A DNA stretch of 64,000 bases from Onchidella celtica (lineage: Eukaryota > Mollusca > Gastropoda > Systellommatophora > Onchidiidae). Position numbers and translations under genes: made by a program. The DNA is taken from assembly GCA_963931925.1 (NCBI GenBank), contig OZ007570.1, forward strand, positions 59,212,360 to 59,276,359. The letters are read 5' to 3'. The notes under the pieces were generated by a model. The model ran no database searches. It was given only the letters and a program-made list of their open reading frames with translations, and was not told where the DNA came from. Numbering within the stretch: the first letter of the stretch is position 1; each line of letters starts with the position of its first letter. Of this stretch, positions 42,882 to 55,100 are shown one piece after another.

Positions 42882-42988
42882 GTGCATAATTTCTTAAACT
42901 GTTCATACCAGATTTATCATTGTAATGCAGATTTTGCAAACTGAAAGAGTAGAGTTGTCACATTTCCTGATAAGTGCAGGAGGTATAG
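42882..42988 (+). repeat. 107-bp direct repeat, right copy
   Basis: See 42387-42493. If a target duplication, it is unusually long; otherwise a local duplication that captured the GC-rich fragment. Confidence 0.95.
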
Positions 42989-44261
42989 CAATGTAGTCTC
43001 TTTGTTGTGTCAGATCAATGGATGCTTCAGACTTGTCAGATTTAAAAAAAAAACTTTCCAAATGTGCTTTTTGTTGTCATGAAAATAATTGTAGGCTGTA
43101 TTTTTCTTCCCCTTATTTATAATCTGTTGTTAGGCCAATGAAACTTCGGGCATTTAATATGGCACTTATGATAGACTCAAGAATGAAAATTCTGAAATGC
43201 AGTTAATGGTCTAATTGTCTAATTTTTCAAATTGGAATGTTGAAGGCTATATCATTTCTTGGTTTTCAGATTTTGATTTATTTGAAAATATTTTCTGATA
43301 TTCATTTGACTTAATCTGACAATCTTGCAGCTCCCATCGTTACTAGATGATGATGATAGTACAATCTGCCGTCATTGGCCGAAACTGGGCGGTCACACCT
43401 TAGGGTCCTGTAAAAATTTTTGATGTTTCAATTCTAAAATGATCATTTAATTGTAATCAAATGTATCATGCGGTCGGAATGGGGCATTCTTTCTCGTTGT
43501 CCTTCATGCTCGGTGTGATTGCAGCTACATGCAGAACACAAGTGACTGTTGGGAATTGGAACAGAAAGTAACTAAATTTTTGCAGGACTCTATACCCAGT
43601 ACCCCTGGGGCAAGAAACACCCATAAAGACCAAAGACTCGTGTGAAAACCAACTGAAAACTGTGCCCCAGGGGTCTTTCAAATTAACAAGGAGTTAAGAC
43701 CAGTACATGTAGTACAAAGTAAACGGTTTAAAACGTAAACATGGTCACCTCTATTTGCAAGCCTTTTCATGGAAAACAGTAAGTCATGTCTTAGAAGTAA
43801 TTTGCTCTCTTAAGTTTGGTCAGAGTTTGAAAGGCTAATTGGTGTGTGGAGAACCTTAATAAATAGAACACTAAATGCAATATCAGAACAGAATTAAAAA
43901 TTCTTGGCTATTGCAGGGGGATGAAAAATACATGTGTATTAAAGTTTTCAAATTTGCTGCAAACTTTTTGAAGTTTTAAGACTTTCTCTGTGAGAGTCTC
44001 CCTCTAGACTCCTCTATTAGTATTATTGGTCCCTTGACCAGGAATAGTTGCGAGGATGCTGTGCTGATGAACATACCAATTCTTTCCATCAGTGTCAATC
44101 ATGTTCCAGTGCCCGGGTTTCAGTTGACTTTTTTTGGGACCCATTCAGTGAAGTATTGCTTTTGTTTCTTACAGATTTCAGTTGGGAATTGGCATCATTT
44201 TTTTTTTTTGTGCGTGTATGCGATGCAGTAAGTCAGATATTGGCCAGGAAAAGGTTTTTAG
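42989..44261. other. no gene seen
   Basis: AT-rich. A short inverted pair CCCCTGGGGCA (43,595) and TGCCCCAGGGG (43,662) could form a hairpin; nothing else was supported. Confidence 0.45.
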
Positions 44262-44490
44262 TCAACTGTGGGTAAACTTTCTGGTCTCAAAATTGTCCTG
44301 GTAGGTTTGCAGCATCAATATTGACAAGGTTTTCTTAAAATGGTAATTTGTGGATTGTATGCCAAACAGGAACCCATGCATGGCAGCCAGAAAAATGGTT
44401 TGGTCATCTGCAGTTAAAACTTTCTGATCTCGGAATTCTCTTGATAGATTTGCAATATCGGTCTTGACAGGTTTTTCTAACATTGTATAA
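44262..44490 (+). repeat. roughly 140-bp tandem duplication
   Basis: AACTTTCTGGTCTCAAAATT at 44274 recurs as AACTTTCTGATCTCGGAATT at 44418, followed in both by a TAGRTTTGCA and ATATTGACAAGGTTTT/ATCGGTCTTGACAGGTTTTT stretch. No coding value. Confidence 0.65.
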
Positions 44491-44916
44491 AACCTGAATT
44501 TAAATGTACTGCTAGGCTATCGTCAGTTAAACAGCATAGCATTGTGAAATTAAGGTATAGGTGTTTGGATTAAAACCATTAATTTTAGATTGAGCTGTTT
44601 TTGATAACAATTCTTCCTCTGGTCGTCTTCAGGTTTTGAGTTCAAGAGTTTTATTCTTGCTTTGGCCGTGTGAGGTTCACATTAAAAATTTTCATGGTTT
44701 TTGTCAGAAATGATCACCAAAGAGGTCTGATTGCCTAATAGTAATAAGGTATCCTTGTTTCTGCTTGTGGTCATGTATGTTGTTGATTCTGTTTCCATCT
44801 TGTCCTATTCTACATGCAGGGTGTGACAAACACAGCTTCATTTTTTTTCTTCAATGTTTTCCCTTTTCTTTATTCATCCTGCCCACCCCCTCCTTTTTTT
44901 TGTTTTTGTTTTTGTC

Positions 44917-45570
44917 CATATGGTACAATTCTTTTGCTTTTGCAGCATATGGTACAATTCTTTTGCTTTTGCAGCATATGGTACAATTCTTTTGCTTTTG
45001 CAGCATATGGTACAATTCTTTTGCTTTTGCAGCATATGGTACAATTCTTTTGCTTTTGCAGCATATGGTACAATTCTTTTGCTTTTGCAGCATATGGTAC
45101 AATTCTTTTGCTTTTGCAGCATATGGTACAATTCTTTTGCTTTTGCAGCATATGGTACAATTCTTTTGCTTTTGCAGCATATGGTACAATTCTTTTGCTT
45201 TTGCAGCATGTGGTACAATTCTTTTGCTTTTGCAGCATATGGTACAATTCTTTTGCTTTTGCAGCATATGGTACAATTCTTTTGCTTTTGCAGCATATGG
45301 TACAATTCTTTTGCTTTTGCAGCATATGGTACAATTCTTTTGCTTTTGCAGCATATGGTACAATTCTTTTGCTTTTGCAGCATATGGTACAATTCTTTTG
45401 CTTTTGCAGCATATGGTACAATTCTTTTGCTTTTGCAGCATATGGTACAATTCTTTTGCTTTTGCAGCATATGGTACAATTCTTTTGCTTTTGCAGCATA
45501 TGGTACAATTCTTTTGCTTTTGCAGCATATGGTACAATTCTTTTGCTTTTGCAGCATATGGTACAATTCT
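44917..45570 (+). repeat. 29-bp tandem repeat, 22 copies, open in all six frames
   Basis: Unit is CATATGGTACAATTCTTTTG followed by CTTTTGCAG. Twenty-two full units are essentially identical (one CATGTGG variant at 45207), followed by a partial and several degenerate units to about 45,635. Neither strand of the unit has a stop in any frame, and 29 is not divisible by three, so long ORFs exist in all six frames (up to 320 codons). They encode only the repeat and are not genes. Each unit ends in a pyrimidine tract plus CAG, an ideal 3' splice site. Confidence 0.97.
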
Positions 45571-45639
45571 TTTGCTGCTTATGGCACAATTCTCTTGTGT
45601 GGTACAGTTCTTTCGCTGCATATGGTACAATTCCTTCTC

Positions 45640-47120
45640 ATTCTTTCACCCTTTTTCTGTCCCTTTTCTTTATCTTTCTTGCTTTCACTTTTTTTTCACT
45701 TTTCATTCTATCTTGTATTCTTTTTAGTATTTTCATGATCAGTAATATTATGACATTTTAGTGGTAGAGGTGAGGAAATGTTGCTTTTGTTGTATCCTGT
45801 CTGTATGTAGCTTAGGAAGCAAGACTTTGACTGGCCAAAGAATGGGGAGCTTTTAAGAAAGTAAATGTCGACAGAAATACCCTGATCTTATGTCTATCAG
45901 AGGGGTCCAGACCTGGACCTTAGGTGATAATGGATGTGGAATGTTCTACCATCTACTTGCCAAAAAGCTGTTTTAGGCGCCTCAGCTCTTTGTTGATTAA
46001 GATGGAGAACATTATCCAAATATTGTTAGCTCAGAAGTTGGGTTTTGTTTTGGCTTATAAGGGTGAAAATATTGGGAAAGATTCGTTAGCAAAACTCAGA
46101 TGAAGTATGATCCAAGTATGATCCAAAATAGTGGGTAACCAAAAGTGCAATGGAGGGGCAAGTTCTCAACAGTAAGAGGAAATGGGTGGTCCTGAAAGCA
46201 TCTATCTCAAGTGGATAGGAAGAAACAGGTGGACATGTTACTGTTCTGCTTACAATCGCCATTTCACTGTGCAGGGTTTTGCATAATCTATCACATTATG
46301 CGACATCTGGCAATTGTTTGGTATAGATTGAAGGCTAGGATGAGGGGAAGAGTTATCTAAGTCTTAATTTCAGTTAAAGTCTGGCTCTTTTGTCATCGGT
46401 CATTTGGGAAACATTTATTTTTTTTTTTTTTTAGATATCTAGCATTATTTGAAGTCAGTTTTCAGTGTAAAGCTATGTTTAGTTGCTACTTAAGGTAACG
46501 TCACGACCAAATTCTTTTGCGAAGTTTGCCGCCTGTATACTGTGAAGTTTATGGAGAGATCTGATTACACAAGTCTGGCTCCATAAAGGCCTTTTGTATA
46601 ATATAAATATAGCATTCCAGAGGAAACAGGATGATTTCAAATTGTTACATGCATTGGTACTGTCTAGTTAGTGTCGGGTATTTGGCTGATAGTTTTGGGA
46701 ATTTCCTGGAAAAATTGATGCTTTTTTTCATTCTTTCCAACTATCAGTATCTTTTTTTTTCTTTCACACTTCTGGTAGGGTCTCCTTCTGTGTATCATTG
46801 TCGGACAACTTACTTCTTCTTGGCAAGTATGGCCTTTATCGTGTCAACATGCTTTCTTCACAGATTCTTTCTTTCTCTTCCTTAATTCCTTCGTTAAGCC
46901 AATAGTGGTCTTCTCTTAAGACTTTTCTGTGAAGTTGATTTACCACCCCACCCCAATCATCGCAGTAGTAAAATCGATGTAAAGACTGTATAGATTGTAA
47001 GTTTTTAGTTCATAAAAATCTAGTGGTGATTGGGCCTGTCGGAGCTGCTTTGTAATTTAAACACGGTGAATGTTTGTTCAATGTCTGAAATTACATGAAT
47101 ATTTAGTGCTCCATCTCTGT
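45640..47120. other. no gene seen
   Basis: AT-rich, with a poly-T run near 46,420; the short ORF at 46631-46885 has no family features. Confidence 0.5.
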
Positions 47121-47121
47121 T

Positions 47122-47353
47122 TCAGTGTTGGCGAGTCACAAGATTTGAATGTTCCAGTAAAGGGCTTGGAGCATTCAAGGGGGTTAACTCTGTTAGCTGA
47201 GAGACAGGAAAGAAATGCGTGAAGAATTCAAGCCCTTTATCCACACCACTAACACTTGCATGAATGCATGCAGCCCCACTCAGTTGATACTCGCATGTTC
47301 ATGGCAATTTGCCATCATGGAACTTCAAATCTTGTGACTGGTGTAATACTGGA
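47122..47353. mobile_element. small inverted-repeat element candidate
   Basis: GTCACAAGATTTGAATGTTCC (47135-47155) and its reversed partner (47318-47338) differ by a one-base indel and a substitution; weaker similarity extends outward to about 47122 and 47353. The enclosed 160 bp is non-coding and contains a GCATGAATGCATGC motif. No target duplication was identified. Confidence 0.4.
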
Positions 47354-47900
47354 ACATGACAGCGAGCCTCGCTTTAATCTAACCTCAAATTGAGATGACC
47401 AGATTTTTGGTAAATTTGGAAGTTGCTCTTTGGGTATGTTTGCAATTTTGTGTATGTTTGTAAATTTGGAACTGGGTTTTCTGTTTTCATTATTACTAAG
47501 GAGGAAGGGAGATTCACAAACTTTTTCCCCTGAATTTTGAACTCCTTTTGGGAGGAAGGGGATAAGGGTGGAATTTCAAATTCTTTTTTTTTTATTGAAG
47601 ACATATCTCTAGTAATTATGATAAAACTTTAAAAAATTCAGATGAAAGATCTTTCAGCTTTAAAAAAAAAAAAGACTAAATTTTCAACCAAAAAAAGTTG
47701 TTACTTTTGTTGATTTAGTACATTACAAATACTGAAACCCTTAATGAATTGGTTACTGAAATGACAACTTTACAACTGTTGCTTTCTTCCTTCCCGTTGC
47801 TCTTTTTTTGTCTTCATTTTTTTTTTTTTTTTGCTCCCTTCAAAATGTTTTTCTTCTGTTCATCCTACATCCTACCAGTCTTTCTTTCTTCTTTCGTCGG
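47354..47900. other. no gene seen
   Basis: AT-rich with A and T runs; nothing supportable. Confidence 0.5.
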
Positions 47901-47904
47901 TGTA

Positions 47905-49315
47905 TATGGTACACAATTCTTTACTTACACCTGTCATACAAGGTACAATGCTTTTGTTGCATATGGTATAATTCTTTTGCTGCATATGGTACAATTCTCG
48001 TTTCATATTCTCGAGCTCCATATGATGCAATTTTGAGGCACATAGTAGACACTTATTTCATTCTTTCTTTCTTTTGCCACACATGGTGCAATTCTGTAGC
48101 TGCATATGGCACAGTTCTTTAGCTGCATGTGCGAAAATTTCTTTTGTTGAGCATAGTACAATTCTTTGGCTCCTTTTGGTCAATTTCTGTTGTTGGACAC
48201 AGCACAATTCCTTCACTGCTTTTGGTCAATTTCTTTTGTTGAGCATAGTACAATACCATCGCTGCTTTTGGTAAATTTCTTTTGTTGAGCATAGTACAAT
48301 TCCTTAAGATAAGATAAGATAAGATAAGATAAATTTTATCCGTCCTTGTACAAGGAAATTTGTTTTGATCATTGAATACGGGTAAATTTCTTTTGTTGAG
48401 CATAGTACAATTCCTTAAGATAAGATAAGATAAGATAAGATAAATTTTATCCGTCCTTGTACAAGGAAATTTGTTTTGATCATTGAATACATAACAATAC
48501 AGTTACAGAAGCAGAAAGTATGATACATAGCGCGCACACACACATATATACACACACACTGATAAATTAACTAAATTAACAAAATTAACAGTGCACACAA
48601 TATGCTTCCCTAACTAAAACACATTGACCTGACACGCAGGACATAATTCAACTGTGCACAGATTACGATCAAGATGACATTATTGTAACATCCTAGTTGA
48701 TGATGGAATAAACGATTTAAAGTAGCATAATACAATTCCTTCACTGCTTTTGGTAAATTTCTGTTGAGCACAGCACAATTCCTTCACTGCTTTTGGTCAA
48801 TTTCTTTTGTTGAGCATAGTACAATACCTTCGCTGCTTTTGGTAAATTTCTTTTGTTCAGCATAATACAATTCCTTCACTGCTTTTGGTAAATTTTTGTT
48901 GAGCATAATACAATTCCTTCACTGCTTTTGGTAAATTTCTTTTGAGCATAGTACAATTCCTTCACTGCTTTTGGTAAATTTCTTTTGTTGAGCATAGTAC
49001 AATTCCTTCACTACTTTTGGTGAATTTCTTTTGTTGAGCACTGTACAATTCCTTCACTGCTTTTGGTAAATTTCTTTTGTTCAGCATAATACAATTCCTT
49101 CACTGCTTTTGGTAAATTTTTGTTGAGCATAATACAATTCCTTCACTGCTTTTGGTAAATTTCTTTTGAGCATAGTACAATTCCTTCACTGCTTTTGGTA
49201 AATTTCTTTTGTTGAGCATAGTACAATTCCTTCACTACTTTTGGTGAATTTCTTTTGTTGAGCACTGTACAATTCCTTCACTGCTTTTGGTAAATTTCTT
49301 TTGTAACTTTGGTAA
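47905..49315 (+). repeat. 46-bp tandem repeat array related to the 29-bp array
   Basis: Degenerate units with the core GTACAATTCCTTCACTGCTT, then TTGGTAAATTTCTTTTGTTG and AGCATA. The left portion (47,905-48,130) carries CATATGGTACAATTCT and TTTTGCTGC motifs shared with the 29-bp unit at 44,917. Some units have lost 3-4 bases. The array is interrupted by the sequence at 48,304-48,725. Confidence 0.88.
48304..48725 (+). mobile_element. retroposon-tail-like insertion with AAGAT repeats
   Basis: (AAGAT)n followed by AAATTTTATCCGTCCTTGTA and CAAGGAAATTTGTTTTGATC, a sequence resembling the 3' tails of non-LTR elements in aquatic animals, then CA/TA dinucleotide repeats and about 200 bp of unique sequence. 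The first 75 bp occur twice (48,304 and 48,416) together with one flanking 46-bp unit, so the insertion was partly co-amplified with the array. Confidence 0.5.
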
Positions 49316-50159
49316 AATGTTTTTGCTGCATGTGGGTGAGATTGATTTCAGTGGCATATTTGAGAGCAGAATTTCATGTAATCTCAGATAAGCTAAAGTA
49401 TCGGTAAAGATAGGGAGAAGCACCACCTGTGTGGTCAACGCACTTGTAGGGTTGAAGCTCTGTTAAACTGGTAAACAATAAGCTGTGTATAATTAAAACG
49501 TGTTACCTTGTAGGCCTGAGCTAAACTGAAGGAGAAACTGAAGTCAACTGCAAGTTGAAAGTGCTGACTCAAAGAAAAGGCAACAAAAAATTCTGAGTTA
49601 GAATTACAAAGAAGAGTTAGAGAGGTGTGCATTTTCAGTCTGGGCATATGTATACATATGTGTGTGTCAGTGTCAAATGGATAGCTTTATATCAAAGATC
49701 ACCTGTTTCCTATTTTTTTGGTGTGGGGGGTTAAATCTTGCGTTAAGGATTCATTCATATTTTTCAACAAACTCTGACCCTGCTTAAGTGAATGACTCAA
49801 TAAATAGAGGACATGGATCAAAGTGAAAACTCGGCTTAAAAATGAGAGGTTATAGTGGTATTGTCATTATTTAGACCAGAAATGGCATTTGTAGGCAAGA
49901 ACTTGGACTTGCTGAGAATTGATTGTTATTGTGGTTAATTTAGACATCTGTCCTAGACAGCTTCAGATAAATAAAAATATAAATATCTAATGATAAATGT
50001 CAAATAAAAATGAGAGGTTTTTGGTGAGAAAGTCTACAATTAACATGTAGAGTATTATTGTCATTATTGAGTCAGTCCTCAGATTTTTACATGTTCATAT
50101 TTTGCTGCCCATCGGAAGTATAACAGCAAGTCCATAATTCTCAGTAGTAGCAATGAAGA
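49316..50159. other. no gene seen
   Basis: AT-rich; no supported feature. Confidence 0.5.
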
Positions 50160-50430
50160 GGTTAAAAATATGTTAAAATTGCTACAGGATAAGTCAAAAT
50201 ATAGAAAAAAAAAGTTGTAGGTAGCAAAGCCTCTCCTAAGAAATATCAAAATAATACAATAAAACACAAAGGAAATGGAGTGGAAAAAATAATACCAAAC
50301 CTTTACAATAAAACGCAAAGGGGAAAGAGTAAAAAATAATACCAAAACAATACAATAAAACGCAAAGGAAAAGGGGCCTAAGAAATATCAATCTGATCCA
50401 ATAAAATGCAAAGGATAAATATGGAGATTA
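50160..50430 (-). repeat. short tandem repeat next to an RGFATYN-type fragment
   Basis: Four imperfect units of about 50-58 bp with the core ACAATAAAACGCAAAGG (50,255; 50,305; 50,352; 50,398). The preceding 50,160-50,235 is the reverse counterpart of 39,836-39,930. Confidence 0.65.
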
Positions 50431-51430
50431 TACATCCAGTCTATGCTTGTCATTTCATTTGATGGTTAAGTTCAGGCGCATTACAATTGGATAAAGATCT
50501 GCACCATCCATGCGTAAAAGAACTTCTGATAAGTGATTTTGATTGTATAAAGTGGCATTTTAAGTCATTTGTTTTTAACCGTAATGATTATTTTGGTTTT
50601 AGGGCAAATTGATGGTATCAAATATCCAGTAGCTAAAAGTGACACTCTTCTTTCTTTTGTCTTAATCAAGAGCAAAGGTTAGGGCTTTTTTCATTGTGAT
50701 TTTTGAAATCTTTCACATGGTAAATGAACTCTCCCCGCATGGAGGAAATTTGGTACAGAATTTACAATGGAAATGTCAGCAGCCACATTTATCAATTATG
50801 TATGTACATTATTTTGTTACATACTCCAGCATTATTTCCATGTCCTGAAGAAATTGTCATTTTTACCATATCATGAACTGCGAGGACTGTGGTTAATGGA
50901 TTAAAAACATTTAGTAAAGGGAAAAGTTTAACTACATCAGACTCGACTAACTAGATATCACAACATACTCCAGTATTATTTCCATGTACTGAAGAGATTA
51001 TCATTTTCAGCGTATCGTTACTGAGAAGATTGTAGTTAGTTTATATTTTTTAACTATAACAGTCTCAACTGACTGCATGTTCACTGGTCTATATTCAAAA
51101 ATGAATTTAGCACAGTGTATTCGGATTCGGATTAGGATTAACATCATATGAGATGTAGAACAGGTTAGTTTCATGCTTTTGTTGTAGGCAGACAAAGCTT
51201 AGTGTGCTGGTCCACCGTTAAGTATAGGTACTGACATAAAGTTGTTTCGGTGATAAGTATAATATAGTGTATAAATTCTAGAATGTAAAGCATGTATGTT
51301 CACTGGTGTGCTTTACAAATGAATCCATACATTATACTCTGGTTGGGTGTAACATGTGGTTCTAGTCAGTTTGATGCCCGTTATAAGTAGAGGGTTAGTG
51401 AATTGGTCCACTGTTTAGAAAATGTTTCCA
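50431..51430. other. locally duplicated non-coding sequence
   Basis: TACTCCAGCATTATTTCCATG (50,822) recurs as TACTCCAGTATTATTTCCATG (50,964) with about 90 bp of similarity around each. No ORF. Confidence 0.5.
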
Positions 51431-52600
51431 CTTCTTTTGTGGCACATGGTTAAGTTCTTTTGGTGTATACATGGGTATCCAATGAGTCTGAGCCGTAAAC
51501 AACAAAAAAATATCTGCACTGGTCTGATTTAATAATGAATCTATATATATATATATAACATCTTTGCTGGGCCAACTTAGAAATGAATTTATACAGTATA
51601 CTATATTCCTGTTGACATTAATAAGATATGTTATGTGTCGGTGATGGTTGATGTTTACATTGTTTATTGATACCTGTAGGACATTAGAAATATGGTGTGT
51701 GTGGCTGTTTTTTTTCCATGGGCTTTTTGGTATGCAAGAATGTTTTTTTTTTTTTCATGTAAACTTCTTTTGCGGCACATGGTTAAGTTCTTTTGGTGCA
51801 TATATGAGTATAATATAGTGTATGAATTCTCGAAAATGTAACATCTGTGGTGGTTTGATTTAAAAATATGTAACATCTTGTCTGAGCTAATTTAAAAGTG
51901 AATTTATACAGTATTTTATATTCATACTGCACTGGCATTAAGATATGGGATGGGTTAATGGTTAATGATCATTGAAGATGTTTATTGCATGTATATTGAT
52001 ACCTGTAGGACATTAGAAATATGCCGTGTGTGGTGTTTGAGAGATTTATTTCCACGGGCGTTTTGGAATGCAAGAATTTTGTTTCATGTAAACTTCTTTT
52101 GCGGCACATGGTTAAGTTCTTTTGATGCATGTATGGGTATAATATATTGTATAAATTCTAGAAAATGTAACATCTGCGCTGGTCTAATTTAAAAATGAAT
52201 TTATACAGTATACTGTGCTCATATTGGCATTAATAGTCTGTCTGATGTGTTAGTGATAATTGCAAGTAAATTGATAATTGAAGAGGTTTGCTGCATGTTT
52301 GATACCTGTAGAACATTAGAAATATGATGTGTGTGGCTTTGACTGAGAGATTTTTTCCATGGGCTTTTTGGTATGCAAGAATGTTTTTTTTTTTCATGTT
52401 GTACTTCTTTTGGTGCATATATGAGTATAATATAGTGTATGAATTCTAGAAAATATAACATCTGCGCTGGTCTAATTTAAAAATGAATATGTAACATCTT
52501 GTCTGAGCTAATTTAAAAATGAATATGTAACATCTTGTCTGAGCTAATTTAAAAATGAATATGAGAGCTAAATTAAAAACGAATTTATACAGTATACTAT
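51431..52600 (+). repeat. roughly 300-330-bp tandem repeat, about 3.5 copies
   Basis: Recurring landmarks are ACATTAGAAATATG (51,680; 52,012; 52,314), GGTTAAGTTCTTTTG, TATAATATAGTGTAT and AAATGAATTTATACAGTATA. The GTTCTTTTGGTGCATATATG motif echoes the 29-bp and 46-bp arrays upstream. Minus-strand ORFs here are duplicates of each other and low-complexity. Confidence 0.75.
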
Positions 52601-52899
52601 ATTCATATTGGCATTATTTAAGATATGGGATTTTTGTCTGTTTTCGTGAACATGGGGATATTTTTTTTCCCATGCCATTTTTTTTTTTCCGTCATATTTT
52701 TTCTTCCTTTCTTTCTTTTTCTCTTTCAATCAAAACTTTCACTGTCTGCTTTCTTTCTGAACTGGTTTGAATTTCATATTATTGTGCAGTTCTGAAGGTG
52801 TTTGTCATCTCTCAGATGCTGTAGAACTTTCGGAACATGTTGCTCTTTTGTTCTGCATTGATAATGGATGAATGTTAGTTTGATTGGATGCGACTCAAT

Positions 52900-55100
52900 T
52901 GGTTTGCATTCTGCGAGGTGTCATAAAACTTCTTTTTGATGCAAATGCTCAGCTGAAGTATTTTTAGCTGATTTACTTTGCCTTGCCATGGAATATGTGC
53001 AAGGCATATTAAGTGTTTTAAGATCTTCCAGTTAATAAAAATGTCAAATATATCTTTATATGCAGACCAGACGGTATGAAAACTAATTATCTTCCGTTGG
53101 TGTGCAGTGAAATTAAATTCCTTCGTCAGGATTAGAAATTTTGGGGTTCATATGAAACAGGAGAAAAATTAAGACAGTGATTTCCATGTTTTTGTGAAAA
53201 GTCTTGAATTTGTTTACATTGGTATACTTTGAAATATGTGCTAGATGCATTAGATGTAATAGGTGTTACACAGTATATTTGAAGTGAGAAGCTATTGCTT
53301 TGCATGTAATATAAAATTATACTACATTATGTCGGTATGAAGCTCAAATCCCTTCTGTTGCTGTCCAGTTAAATTTAACTTTTTCTTCTTTCCTTCACTG
53401 TCCAGATAATCAGACTATGGAGTAAATAGTTATATGAAGCAGGAGAAATTTTGAGAATGGATTTCATATATTAACTGTCTTCAGAATGTGTGGTGATCTC
53501 TTGTGTAGTACAAAAATGTGTGGGTGAAAGGTACATGTTTATAAGTGGTCACTGCTACTCCCATGTTAAGGAAGGAGAGAGAGAGTGAGTGCGTGCGGGT
53601 GCAGGTGGATAAGGTTGGGAGGTGGGGCATTATTTGAAGTATTGTAAAACTTCTTTTTGATGCAAATGCTCAGGTGAAATAGTTAGAACTTGAAGCTGGG
53701 TGTGTGTTTGTGTGTGGGGGGTGGCAGGGTTGTGGGGGGGGGGGGGTGTTGTGAGTGTACAAAAAACTTTGCAGGGAGGGGGTGTCATTATTGTTATAGT
53801 TCTTCTTTAAAGTGAGAATTTATTTTGTTTGAAAGTGACCTGTGAATATGCAATTTCAAATATTTTTTCTGTTACTGTGGAATGTGAAGGGGGAAATCAT
53901 TTTTCACTCTTGGGTAACAGAAATAGTATTTGGAGATCATGTGAACAGGTTCGTTTCTTCATTGTAAAGATTTAGTTTTATTATAAGGTTTGGGAATTGT
54001 TTGAGGAAAAACAGGCAGTGGGTTTTTATTTTATAAGTATAAGTAGTGTATAAGCATGAATGTGTGTGTGTGGTGAGGGGGGGGGCGGGTGAGAAGAAAT
54101 TTTTTTGGTTATCGGTATGGCTCCTCCTTTAAAATGTTATTTTACTTGGAAGTGACTCGTGAATATGCAATTCAAATACTTTTTCTGTTATTGTGGAATG
54201 AAATGTGAAGGGGGAAATCATTTTTCACTTTTGAGTAACAGAAATAGTATTTGGAGATCATGTGAACAAGTCATTTTCTTCATCGTAAAGATTTGTTTTA
54301 TTATTCAGTGTTAGGATTGGGAATTGTTTGAGGAAAAACGGGCAGTGTTTTTTTTTTTAAATTTAGTATGTAGTTTATTGTGTGTGTGTTTGTGTGAATG
54401 TGAATGGATGCATGAGTGAGCGAGAGATATAAATATATGGAATATTGACGTGGTGTGTATGGGGGTGGAGTCGGGGGTGTCTGCCAGGTTCTTGCTAGTG
54501 TTTGACCCTTTCCTTGCCAATGCTGTAAAACTGATTTTTTATACTTGCGATGACGATGACGCATACATCCTATTAGTGCTTCCTTTTCATGCAGCAAATG
54601 TGACTGAAATAATAATGCCTGTTTGTTAGGCCAACACAATCACCAGAAAAATGCTAATTGTGGTCATGCAAACTGGAAGTTGTTCACATTTTAGCGAACC
54701 AGCACTGAAAGGGTTAAGACTTCTTGTTGGTGCAAATGTTTGTGCGAAATACTTGTGTAACTCATAATGGCGAGCACATTTATCAATGTTTCAATTGATA
54801 AACTATACATACAGACCTGTCAGTATGAAACCCAAATCTCTTCTGTTGTTGGACTGTGAAATTTAGCATGTTTTTCCCTTTTCTTCAATGTCAAGACTAG
54901 AAATTTTGAGATTCATGTGATACAGGAGATTGGATTTCATGTCAATGTATAACTTCAAATCTACAAAATGTCATGAACACTTTGCGGTGCAAAGGTGTGT
55001 GAAAGGTGCAGTGAGAGATCTGTTAATCTTATCAATGTCAATAGTTAACTAACTTGTACTTTTCAGTGAAAGTTCATTTGAAAAGGCAGCTTTTTCTTCG
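52900..55100 (+). repeat. complex tandem duplications
   Basis: Landmarks recur in order: ACTTCTTTTTGATGCAAATG (52,928; 53,648; a diverged copy at 54,718) and CAGACCTGTCAGTATGAAAC-like (53,063; 53,330; 54,810). A clearer pair of roughly 220 bp is 53,810-54,030 and 54,130-54,355, sharing TGTGAAGGGGGAAATCATTT and GAAATAGTATTTGGAGATCA. G-rich runs and GT repeats are interspersed. Non-coding. Confidence 0.7.

Noticed and set aside
44765-45761. Long ORFs (up to 320 codons) on both strands, seemingly repeat proteins
   Set aside because: They read the 29-bp array, which is open in all six frames; no unique domain, signal or flanking coding evidence.
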